Shown here piece by piece: positions 42,531 through 49,166 of a stretch of 64,000 nt of DNA (position 1 is its first letter; each line of letters begins with the position of its first letter). The notes below the pieces were generated by a model. It was given only the letters and a program-made list of their open reading frames with translations, searched no databases and was not told the origin of the DNA. The stretch is from Sphingoaurantiacus capsulatus. Lineage in GTDB: Bacteria > Pseudomonadota > Alphaproteobacteria > Sphingomonadales > Sphingomonadaceae. The DNA is taken from the NCBI RefSeq assembly GCF_042648405.1, contig NZ_JBHRXV010000011.1:620001-684000 (forward strand), written 5' to 3'. The translations under genes were made by a program, and so were the position numbers.

Positions 42531-43283
42531 ATGCTCGACGATCCGCTTTTCTACGCGTTCGCCATTCCGGCGGTCATCATCCTCGGGCTGGCGAAGGGCG
42601 GTTTCGCGGGGCTCGGCATCCTCGCAGTGCCGATGATGGCGCTGTCGGCCTCGCCGGTGCAGGCAGCATCGATCACCCTCCCCATCCTGATCGTGCAGGA
42701 CGTGGTCAGCGTCTGGGCGTTCCGGCACAGCTGGGACGGCAAGATCCTCGCGCTGATGGTACCGAGCGCCGCGCTCGGTATCGCCGCCGGCTATGCGCTG
42801 GCCGCCTTCGTGTCGGCCGCCGCGGTCGAGCTGGCGGTCGGGCTCGTCTCGGTCGCCTTCGCCATCCTGCGCCTCGCCGCGCGCGGCAAAGAGCCGGCGG
42901 CGGGCCACTCCCCCACCGCCGGTGCCTTCTGGGGCAGCGTCGCCGGTTTCACCAGCCAGATCGCCCATGCCGGCGGGCCGCCATTCCAGATCTATGTGCT
43001 GCCGAGGAAGCTGGCGCGCGACACCTTCATCGGCACCAGCGCGCTGTTCTTCGCGATCATCAACTGGCTGAAGGTGCCTGCCTATGCCGCGCTCGGCCAG
43101 TTCACGCGCGAGAATTTGCTGACCGCCGCGGCACTGATGCCGCTGGCGATCGTCTCGACCTTCGCCGGCGTTTGGCTGATCCGCCGGATGCCGGCCGATC
43201 GCTTCTACACGCTGATCTACGTCTTGTTGCTAGTGGTCGGCGCCAAGCTGACGTGGGATGGAGCGACCGCATTGGCGGCTTGA
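42531..43283 (+). CDS. TauE/SafE family membrane permease (DUF81)
   Basis: A 250-residue protein with about eight hydrophobic segments and the TauE/SafE hallmarks: an N-terminal GLAKGGFAGLGILAVPMMAL repeat and a second-half FTSQIAHAGGPPFQIY. The family exports sulfoacetate, sulfite or other organic anions. It starts 12 bp after the hxlR-type gene and is followed at once by a HAD hydrolase, so a three-gene run is possible. Confidence 0.9.
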   Translation: MLDDPLFYAFAIPAVIILGLAKGGFAGLGILAVPMMALSASPVQAASITLPILIVQDVVSVWAFRHSWDGKILALMVPSAALGIAAGYALAAFVSAAAVELAVGLVSVAFAILRLAARGKEPAAGHSPTAGAFWGSVAGFTSQIAHAGGPPFQIYVLPRKLARDTFIGTSALFFAIINWLKVPAYAALGQFTRENLLTAAALMPLAIVSTFAGVWLIRRMPADRFYTLIYVLLLVVGAKLTWDGATALAA

Positions 43284-43294
43284 GGAGGCGGGTT

Positions 43295-43933
43295 TTGGCG
43301 ATCGAGGCGGTGATCTGGGATTTCGGCGGCGTGTTCACCACCTCGCCGTTCGAGGCGTTCGACCGCTACGAAAAAGCCAACGGCCTGCCACAAGGCCTGA
43401 TCCGCAAGGTCAATTCGACCAATCCCGACGGCAACGCCTGGGCATTGTTCGAGCGCAACGACATCGACGCCGCCGGCTTCGACACGCTGTTCCACGAAGA
43501 ATCATCGGCGCTCGGCCATCCGGTGCCGGGCCGCGAGGTACTGCCGCTGCTCGCCGGCGATCTGCGGCCGCGCGTCGTCGAGGCGCTGAAGGCCTGCAAG
43601 GCGCTCTACAAGGTCGGCTGCATCACCAACAACATGGCGACGATGCACAGCCCCGGCCCCGACGCAGGCGGCATGGCGGGCGCGATGGCGAGCCTGTTCC
43701 CGCTGTTCGACGCAGTGATCGAGAGCTCGAAGGCGGGCGTCCGCAAGCCCGATCCGCGTATCTACCTGATGATGTGCGAGCTGCTGAACGTCGAGCCGGC
43801 GGCGTGCATCTACCTCGACGACCTCGGCATCAACTGCAAACCGGCCGCCGCGCTCGGCATGCACGCGATCAAGGTGACCGACGAAGCCTCGGCGCTCGCC
43901 GCACTGTCCGCCGCGACGGGCCTCGCGCTCTAG
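43295..43933 (+). CDS. HAD-IA family hydrolase
   Basis: A 212-residue haloacid-dehalogenase fold protein, probably a small-molecule phosphatase or epoxide-hydrolase-like protein. Motif I is IWDFGGVFTTSPF: the nucleophile Asp is present, but the usual second Asp (DxD) is Gly (DFGGV), as in the sEH N-terminal and YihX types. Motif III/IV are KPDPRIYLMMC and IYLDDLGINCKPA. A strong GAGGAGG lies upstream of TTG 43295, chosen as start; no closer ATG exists. Confidence 0.87.
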   Translation: MAIEAVIWDFGGVFTTSPFEAFDRYEKANGLPQGLIRKVNSTNPDGNAWALFERNDIDAAGFDTLFHEESSALGHPVPGREVLPLLAGDLRPRVVEALKACKALYKVGCITNNMATMHSPGPDAGGMAGAMASLFPLFDAVIESSKAGVRKPDPRIYLMMCELLNVEPAACIYLDDLGINCKPAAALGMHAIKVTDEASALAALSAATGLAL

Positions 43934-44139
43934 AAGGGACCGCTGGTCTCGCGCACCACGCGGCGAATCGGCGCCTCGCCCGAGCGTGCCCGCCGCAGCC
44001 GGCTTTCGAGCGCGGCGATGCAGGCGTCGAGGTGAAGCGAGCACACGCCGACGTCGAGGTCGACGAACAGGGCGTCGATGCCGCGCAACTGCTCGACCAC
44101 CGCCTCGAGGGCGACGATATCCTGTTCACTGGTCGTCAC
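43930..44139 (-). CDS. small hypothetical protein
   Basis: A 69-residue reading from GTG 44139, with GGGGA just upstream. Mostly helical, acidic in the first half (IVALEAVVEQLRGIDALFVD) and basic in the second (ALESRLRRARSGEAPIRRVV). It overlaps the convergent HAD stop by 4 bp. No recognised domain. Composition resembles a real protein, but expression is unproven. Confidence 0.45.
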   Translation of the reverse strand: MTTSEQDIVALEAVVEQLRGIDALFVDLDVGVCSLHLDACIAALESRLRRARSGEAPIRRVVRETSGPF

Positions 44140-44490
44140 GCTTCCCCACTCGCGCACGCTACGTGCGTTTCGCCGGCGTTGCCGCGTCGGCGCTTTGACC
44201 GGGCTCAGAGCCCTGGCGCGCCGATTTCCCCCCGACGCACCGGGACTCGCCCGATGTCCCCATCATAGCATGCGGCGACCGGGGGTCTGTCGCCTAGGCG
44301 ACACTCGCATCGAATGGGATGTGGGGGCGCGGCTGCGACAGGCCGCGATAAGCTACGGGCTGCCCGTCGGCGACCGGCGCTGAACAGCAGCCGGGCCGCG
44401 CCCCCCGAACCTATCAACGACCGCCGCCGCCGCAGGTTGCGATCAAAATTTCAGTTCGGAAACCAACGGCTTCAGCTTCGTTGAGGGTGG
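44140..44490. other. intergenic stretch with a 16-bp palindrome
   Basis: About 350 bases with no convincing gene on either strand. The one structured element is the perfect palindrome TGTCGCCTAGGCGACA at 44288-44303, which could be a regulator site. The last 60 bases are AT-richer and lead to a GAGGGTGG ribosome site for the small gene at 44491. Confidence 0.4.
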
Positions 44491-44637
44491 ATGCGACGGA
44501 AGGCTGAAAAACGCGGAGCGATGGCAATAGCCGCCCTTTGGGCGCTGTTTATCTACGCGTCGGTGTTCAGCGACTGGCTGGAGCCGGCCGGCGGCAGCCT
44601 GCTCGCCGAGGCGCAGGCCTCCTCCTACCTCGACTAG
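44491..44637 (+). CDS. small single-span membrane protein
   Basis: A 48-residue protein, MRRKAEKRGAMAIAALWALF and onward, with a basic head, one hydrophobic segment (about 10-24) and an acidic tail (SDWLEPAGG...SSYLD). GAGGGTGG lies directly before the ATG. The stop overlaps the convergent TetR-type gene by 4 bp. Size and topology resemble small stress or regulatory membrane proteins, or a short signal-anchored peptide. No homologue recognised. Confidence 0.5.
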   Translation: MRRKAEKRGAMAIAALWALFIYASVFSDWLEPAGGSLLAEAQASSYLD

Positions 44638-45179
44638 CCAAGCGCCCGCACGTCGACCACGCGGTCGATCAGCGCCTCATCGACCGGGACCTGACCGTCC
44701 AGCATCAGCATCGCGAGGCCGTGCGCGATCGACCAGGCTTGCAGCGCAAAGGCGGCGGGATCGCGGCCGGGGGGCGCCAGCGCGGCCGATGCCTCGCGGA
44801 GCATCGACATCGGATTGTCGGCGCACATCTCACCCGCATGGGCCGCCCCATGCGCGAAGATCAGCCGGAATAGGCCTGGGTTGGCGAGCGCGAACCGCAC
44901 ATATTCAGCGCCGGTCGCGGCAAAGCCGGCACTGCCCCCACCCGCACGCTCCGACGCCGCCTGCTGCGCGACGGCGAGACGCGCGAGACCCGTCTGGGCA
45001 AGCTCCGCCATCAGCGCCGCCTTGTCGGGGAAGTGACGATAGACCGCCTGCGGGCTGACCCCGACGCGGCGCGCCACCTCGCGGAGCGAGATATTCTCGG
45101 CGTTGCTCTCCTCCACCAGCGTCAGCGCCTCGGCAACCAGCGCCGCCCGCAGATCGCCATGGTGATAGGGCTTGTTCAT
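44634..45179 (-). CDS. TetR/AcrR family transcriptional regulator (WHG domain)
   Basis: A 181-residue repressor. The TetR helix-turn-helix is ISLREVARRVGVSPQAVYRH (about residues 31-50), preceded by YHHGDLRAALV, and the C-terminal half matches the WHG ligand domain (EYVRFALANPGLFRLIFA). A GGAGAGAGG ribosome site precedes ATG 45179. It is divergent from the carotenoid oxygenase gene with an 83-bp gap holding a repeated operator-like sequence, so it probably represses that gene. Confidence 0.9.
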   Translation of the reverse strand: MNKPYHHGDLRAALVAEALTLVEESNAENISLREVARRVGVSPQAVYRHFPDKAALMAELAQTGLARLAVAQQAASERAGGGSAGFAATGAEYVRFALANPGLFRLIFAHGAAHAGEMCADNPMSMLREASAALAPPGRDPAAFALQAWSIAHGLAMLMLDGQVPVDEALIDRVVDVRALG

Positions 45180-45206
45180 GCCCTCTCTCCTAGCGGCAAC
45201 GATCGA

Positions 45207-45250
45207 TGTTGACAATGTTCACACTCAGCGTATGTTTACATCGTTCACAT
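45207..45250. promoter_or_regulatory. tandem operator-like direct repeat between tetR-type gene and oxygenase
   Basis: Two 18-bp copies, TGTTGACAATGTTCACAC (45207-45224) and TGTTTACATCGTTCACAT (45233-45250), share TGTTnACAnnGTTCACA with a 26-bp offset. The segment is AT-rich against a GC-rich background. Two repressor dimers on similar faces of the helix would fit a TetR-type operator covering both divergent promoters. Confidence 0.65.
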
Positions 45251-45262
45251 TGGAGATTCGCT

Positions 45263-46702
45263 ATGGCAAGCGTCATCGAAACGGCGATCCGGTCAGTGGT
45301 CACCAAAGGCATCTACGGTGTCGCGGCGTTCAACCGCTGGCGCCTGCCGGAAGCCCCGCATCCCTTCCTGACCGGTATCCACCGCCCGATGCGCGAAGAG
45401 CTGACGCTGCACGATTTGCCCGTGACCGGCACCATCCCCGCCGGCCTGCAGGGTCGTTACCTGCGCATCGGCCCTAACCCGGCCGAGCCCGACGCCAGCG
45501 CCGGCTATCACTGGTTCGTCGGCGACGGCATGGTCCACGGCGTGGCGCTGAAAGACGGCGCGGCGCCCTGGTATCGCAACCGCTGGATCCGATCGAACCA
45601 GGTGGCCGAAGCCCTCGGCAAGGCGCCCGCGCCGGGACCGCGCCACAATGGCTTCGACACGGTGAACACCAATGTCGTGCGCATCGCCGGCCGCGACTGG
45701 GCGATCGTCGAGGCGGGCAGCTATCCCGTCGAGCTCGACGAGACCTTCGACACTCAGGTGTTCAACCCGTTCGACGGCACCCTGCAAGGCTCGTTCACCG
45801 CGCATCCGCACCTCGACCCGCTGACCGGCGAGCATCACGCAGTGACCTATGAAGGCGCCGACCCCAACGTCGTCCGCCATGTCGTCATTGGCCCCGACGG
45901 CCGCGTGACGCGTGAACTGCCGATCCCCGTGCAGCACGGCCCGTCGATCCACGACTGCGCGATCACCGCGCGCTACGCGATCGTCCTCGACCTGCCGGTG
46001 ACCTTCTCGATGCGCGCGCTGATCGGCGGCCATCGCTTCCCCTATGCGTGGAACCCCGATCACCGCGCGCGCGTCGGGCTGTTGCCGCGCAACGGCGGCG
46101 CCGACGATATCATCTGGTGTGACGTCGAGCCCTGCTACGTCTTCCATGTCGCGAACGCCTATGACGACGCGGACGGCAAGGTCGTGATGGACGTCTGCGC
46201 GCATGAAACGATGTTCGCCGGCGAGCCGGGCGGTCCCAACGGTCGCAACCTCGGTCTCGAACGCTGGACGATTGACCCGATCGCGAAATCGGTGTCGCGA
46301 CGCACCTTCGACCCCGCGCCGCAGGAGTTTCCGCGTCCCGACGAACGCCGCTTCGGCCAGCCCTATCGCTACGCCTATACCTTGGCGCTGCCCGACGAAG
46401 GCGACGACGCGCAGTTCATCGGCGCGACGATGCTTTACAAGCATGACCTCGAAACTGGCACGCGCGCCGTCCACGACTTCGGTGCCGGCCGCTACCCCGG
46501 CGAATTCGTGTTTGTGCCGGCGCAGGCCGACGCGGCGGAGGACGAAGGCTGGCTGGTCGGGCTAGTCGTCGACCTGCCCGGCGAAACCACCGACCTCGCG
46601 ATCCTGAACGCACGCGACTTCGCGGGTCCGCCGGTGGCGAGCGTGCGGCTGCCGCACCGGGTGCCGCCCGGCTTTCACGGCAACTGGATCGCGGATCTGT
46701 AG
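45263..46702 (+). CDS. carotenoid oxygenase family protein (lignostilbene dioxygenase-like)
   Basis: A 479-residue non-heme iron dioxygenase that cleaves a double bond in carotenoids or stilbenes. The family's seven-bladed propeller motifs and the four Fe-ligand His are visible, in segments FTAHPHLDPLTGEHHAVTY, GPSIHDCAITARYAI, CYVFHVANAYDDA and the C-terminal PGFHGNWI. ATG 45263 has GGAGATT upstream. Sphingomonads are known for lignostilbene dioxygenases, so a lignin-derived stilbene is as likely a substrate as a carotenoid. Probably controlled by the divergent TetR-type gene. Confidence 0.9.
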   Translation: MASVIETAIRSVVTKGIYGVAAFNRWRLPEAPHPFLTGIHRPMREELTLHDLPVTGTIPAGLQGRYLRIGPNPAEPDASAGYHWFVGDGMVHGVALKDGAAPWYRNRWIRSNQVAEALGKAPAPGPRHNGFDTVNTNVVRIAGRDWAIVEAGSYPVELDETFDTQVFNPFDGTLQGSFTAHPHLDPLTGEHHAVTYEGADPNVVRHVVIGPDGRVTRELPIPVQHGPSIHDCAITARYAIVLDLPVTFSMRALIGGHRFPYAWNPDHRARVGLLPRNGGADDIIWCDVEPCYVFHVANAYDDADGKVVMDVCAHETMFAGEPGGPNGRNLGLERWTIDPIAKSVSRRTFDPAPQEFPRPDERRFGQPYRYAYTLALPDEGDDAQFIGATMLYKHDLETGTRAVHDFGAGRYPGEFVFVPAQADAAEDEGWLVGLVVDLPGETTDLAILNARDFAGPPVASVRLPHRVPPGFHGNWIADL

Positions 46703-46760
46703 CGCATACATTCGCGCCGCTCAGCTGGGGACGGAAGTCAGCCTGATCACATCATCACAC

Positions 46761-48227
46761 TTAGCGAGACCGTCGCACCTGATGTGAAATAGGCGGTGTC
46801 ACGAAATCAGCGAGTATAACATCGAGCAAGTTGGCTGCTTGTAGCAGCGCGGCCGCTCCGGCAGGGAGCATCGGCGGTTGAATCGCTTCAGATAACGCTT
46901 GCTCTCTCAGAGCATCCTTCGTGAGCTTGATTGGATGCATCACGCCTTCGAAATTTCCTCGGACCATGCGTGCAGACGTGCGGCGGCGCAGAGCCGCCAT
47001 GTCTAACACCCCTACCGCTAGGATTTCAGGCTTTGTCGTTAGTGGATCCAGCCCAAGCCCGGTCAAGTAGAAGCGCGCAATCTGGGGATTGCGCAGCGCG
47101 GTTGCGAGATCTCGTGACGCAGGGGCATCTAGTGGATCCGAGCCATCATCTGTGTCTATGACCGCTCCCTCGATACCGAATACCTCTTGCAGCAATTCCC
47201 GCATGATCGTGCGCCATAGCGGTATATCCCTCACGGTGTCTGGGAAGCCCACCCCACTCGGGCCGTGTGAGCCTGCCGGAACTACGTGCCGCACGTTCTG
47301 CGCCTCAAACGCCCCTGTTGCACGGACATGTATCCAGAAATAATCACCGACATCTGCTGTATTGGGGGGACGATAATTTAGCGTTAGCAAAACGACATTA
47401 ACACCGGCGATGGCAGCGCGCGTAGCGAGATTGAATGGATCGCCAAGGGCTGAGCGCATCGGAAGATGACCTAAAGTGCCGTTGAGATCCGCGTCGGCAA
47501 TCTCTGCAGCCAAGACCTCGAGGCCGTTCACATAGTCCAAATATTTACTGGGGCCGAACGTTAATTGTAGGCCGTGTTCGGTTGGGCGGGCGAAAGTCAG
47601 TCGATATTCGTCATTGTTACGAGTTTCAGCCCCAGAGCCGACTGTGCGAGGCGCCACTGTATCAGCGAATGTACCCGCTCCGCCTGGCAGTCGTTGCACG
47701 AGCGGCGGCGGCAAAGATGCATCGTGCGCGCTTACAAAGTCATCAAATTCACGTAATTCAACAAACTTACTGAGAAGCCATCCATGCTCACATAGTAAGG
47801 GGTGTTTTCCGTCAGTTACACCGCGGTCCACATAATGCTGTCGGGCGAGTTGAGCTAGTCGATGACGCGCCGTTGACACATGCGCACGCGCGAAGGCCCA
47901 GCGTGCTTGCGCTTGAATGTATTCCCCCACTCCCTTTCGAAAGGCTTCGATCGTGGGAGAGAACAACACTTCTCGTTGTAAAGCCGGGTACATCCGACAT
48001 ATGGCTTCTGCGACTGGCAAAGGCAGCTTATCGCTATTCCTCCACCGCTCGAAGGTACGTCTTGCCAATCTAGACGGATCAATGCCGGCAAACTTTCTGA
48101 GCCCGATCAAGAACTCTTTTGTTGAGCCGATTGCGCCAAGAGATTCTGCCGGCCGGTAATGAGCAATAATCAACGAGAATCGCTCAGCTAGTCCTGGCAA
48201 GCAGCAATCACCAAAACCTATTGCCAT
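46761..48227 (-). CDS. uncharacterised protein, possible HTH plus Nudix-like domain
   Basis: A 488-residue cytoplasmic protein in AT-richer DNA than its neighbours. Residues about 30-75 (LAERFSLIIAHY, then LARRTFERWRNSDKLPLPVA) could form a helix-turn-helix. The C-terminal half (LQLTFGPSKYLDYVNGLEVL, then AIAGVNVVLLTLNYR, then a helix MRELLQEVFGIEGAV) resembles the HTH/Nudix-like proteins frequent in actinobacteria. The REx2EExG Nudix box is degenerate, so hydrolase activity is doubtful. The family link is from memory of pattern. AAAGG precedes ATG 48227. Probably acquired by transfer. Confidence 0.6.
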   Translation of the reverse strand: MAIGFGDCCLPGLAERFSLIIAHYRPAESLGAIGSTKEFLIGLRKFAGIDPSRLARRTFERWRNSDKLPLPVAEAICRMYPALQREVLFSPTIEAFRKGVGEYIQAQARWAFARAHVSTARHRLAQLARQHYVDRGVTDGKHPLLCEHGWLLSKFVELREFDDFVSAHDASLPPPLVQRLPGGAGTFADTVAPRTVGSGAETRNNDEYRLTFARPTEHGLQLTFGPSKYLDYVNGLEVLAAEIADADLNGTLGHLPMRSALGDPFNLATRAAIAGVNVVLLTLNYRPPNTADVGDYFWIHVRATGAFEAQNVRHVVPAGSHGPSGVGFPDTVRDIPLWRTIMRELLQEVFGIEGAVIDTDDGSDPLDAPASRDLATALRNPQIARFYLTGLGLDPLTTKPEILAVGVLDMAALRRRTSARMVRGNFEGVMHPIKLTKDALREQALSEAIQPPMLPAGAAALLQAANLLDVILADFVTPPISHQVRRSR

Positions 48228-48406
48228 GCGCCTTTCCCGTTCGTGGCAACCAAGATGATCAAAACCGTGCGACAGAATGCGACTCCAACGCCGCAACATG
48301 CCACGCCGCTCAAAAACGTCGACTGCTAGTTCTGACTTGCCGGCATCACCAGGCGCCGGTTGGCAAGGCAGTATGGAGTATCACTCCACGCGAAAGGAAA
48401 ATAATT

Positions 48407-48589
48407 ATGAGCGTTAAAACGCAATCTTATCGCAAGACCGGCTTTCTTTCGGGATTGACCGCAGGCATCATCAACGATGACGGATACAAGGCGGAGGCAA
48501 TCGACACGGAGACCGGTCGGACGGCTTCCGGCTATGCCATCACTCGCGAAGAAGCCGAGTTCGAGGCCATTCGTCAGCTCCGGAAGTAG
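48407..48589 (+). CDS. small hypothetical protein, divergent partner of the 488-residue gene
   Basis: A 60-residue protein MSVKTQSYRKTGFLSGLTAG and onward with a strong AAAGGAAA ribosome site 6 bases before the ATG. It seems to form a small alpha/beta domain (YKAEAIDTETGRTASGYAIT, then a C-terminal helix EEAEFEAIRQLRK). No known family recognised. A 12-bp inverted repeat (TGGAGT ATC ACTCCA, 48375-48389) lies just upstream. It shares the AT-rich island with the divergent gene. Confidence 0.65.
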   Translation: MSVKTQSYRKTGFLSGLTAGIINDDGYKAEAIDTETGRTASGYAITREEAEFEAIRQLRK

Positions 48590-48592
48590 TGT

Positions 48593-48669
48593 TTGGCGGC
48601 GATGGCAAACGCCATCGCCGCCAACGGCAAAGACAAATCCACCTTGTAGGTGGCGCTAAGCGTTTTTTT
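48593..48669 (+). terminator. two hairpins ending in a T tract downstream of the 60-residue gene
   Basis: A perfect 14-bp stem, TTGGCGGCGATGGC (48593-48606) with GCCATCGCCGCCAA (48611-48624), starts 4 bases after the stop codon. A second hairpin, CCACC TTGTA GGTGG (48639-48653), is followed by seven Ts at 48663-48669. Together they can end plus-strand transcription before it runs antisense into tRNA-Arg. Confidence 0.7.
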
Positions 48670-48745
48670 GGCGCGCCCGGCAGGATTCGAACCTGCGACC
48701 ACGAGCTTAGAAGGCACGTGCTCTATCCAACTGAGCTACGGGCGC
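48669..48745 (-). tRNA. tRNA-Arg (TCT)
   Basis: A 77-nt tRNA on the minus strand: acceptor GCGCCCG/CGGGCGC, D arm TAGCTCAGTTGGATAGAGC, anticodon loop CTTCTAA with anticodon TCT, T arm GCAGGTTCGAATCCTGC, encoded CCA. The anticodon stem CGTGC/GCTCG has a central T-T mismatch. The AT-rich island lies directly beyond its 3' end. Confidence 0.95.
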
Positions 48746-48808
48746 GCAATGACGTGAAGCTGGCACGGCGGCGGGGCCGCGGCCAGTCCCTCTATCCGAA
48801 ATTGCCGG

Positions 48809-49087
48809 CTATCTGAAATTGTCGGCGTAGGCCTGGAGCTTGAGGACGCGGTCGGCGACGCGGCGGACCTCGAAGGTAATGCCCTCGCGCTCCGCATAAG
48901 CGGTGGCGGCGTCGAGCGTCGGGAAGGTCAGGCGCACCTGCTTCTGTGTGTCCGCCGAGCCGATCCAGCCAGTGACCGGGTCATGGCGCTGCTTGTCGGC
49001 GGCATCGAATTCCAGCACCCAGCGGCCGGCGCGTCCTCGCCCCGACTGCATCGGATTCTTGGCTTCCTGATAGATGCGCGCGGCCAC
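48809..49087 (-). CDS. NADH dehydrogenase accessory subunit (NDUFS4-like ETC complex I protein)
   Basis: A 92-residue protein of the ETC_C1_NDUFS4 family, the bacterial counterpart of mitochondrial NDUFS4, an 18-kDa accessory subunit of respiratory complex I. The pattern ARIYQEAKNPMQSG, WVLEFDAADKQRHDPVTGWI, GSADTQKQVRLTFPTLDAA, then AYAEREGITFEV is typical. It is largely restricted to alphaproteobacteria. GTG 49087 is the likely start. Single gene between tRNA-Arg and hrpB. Confidence 0.92.
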   Translation of the reverse strand: MAARIYQEAKNPMQSGRGRAGRWVLEFDAADKQRHDPVTGWIGSADTQKQVRLTFPTLDAATAYAEREGITFEVRRVADRVLKLQAYADNFR

Positions 49088-49166
49088 CGCAAACCCTCTT
49101 CGTGAACTCGATCGGGCAATGCGTCGTCAGGCGGGTCGCGTCAAGTCTCAGCGTTCCGCGCGCGGG

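Noticed and set aside
44205..44417. Short readings on both strands in the 44.1-44.5 kb gap
   Set aside because: Pro/Arg-rich with no ribosome sites; they conflict with each other and end abruptly.
46700..48669. Integrative element attached to tRNA-Arg
   Set aside because: No integrase gene and no duplicate of the tRNA 3' end were found on the far side; only the composition and position remain, reported as an island finding.
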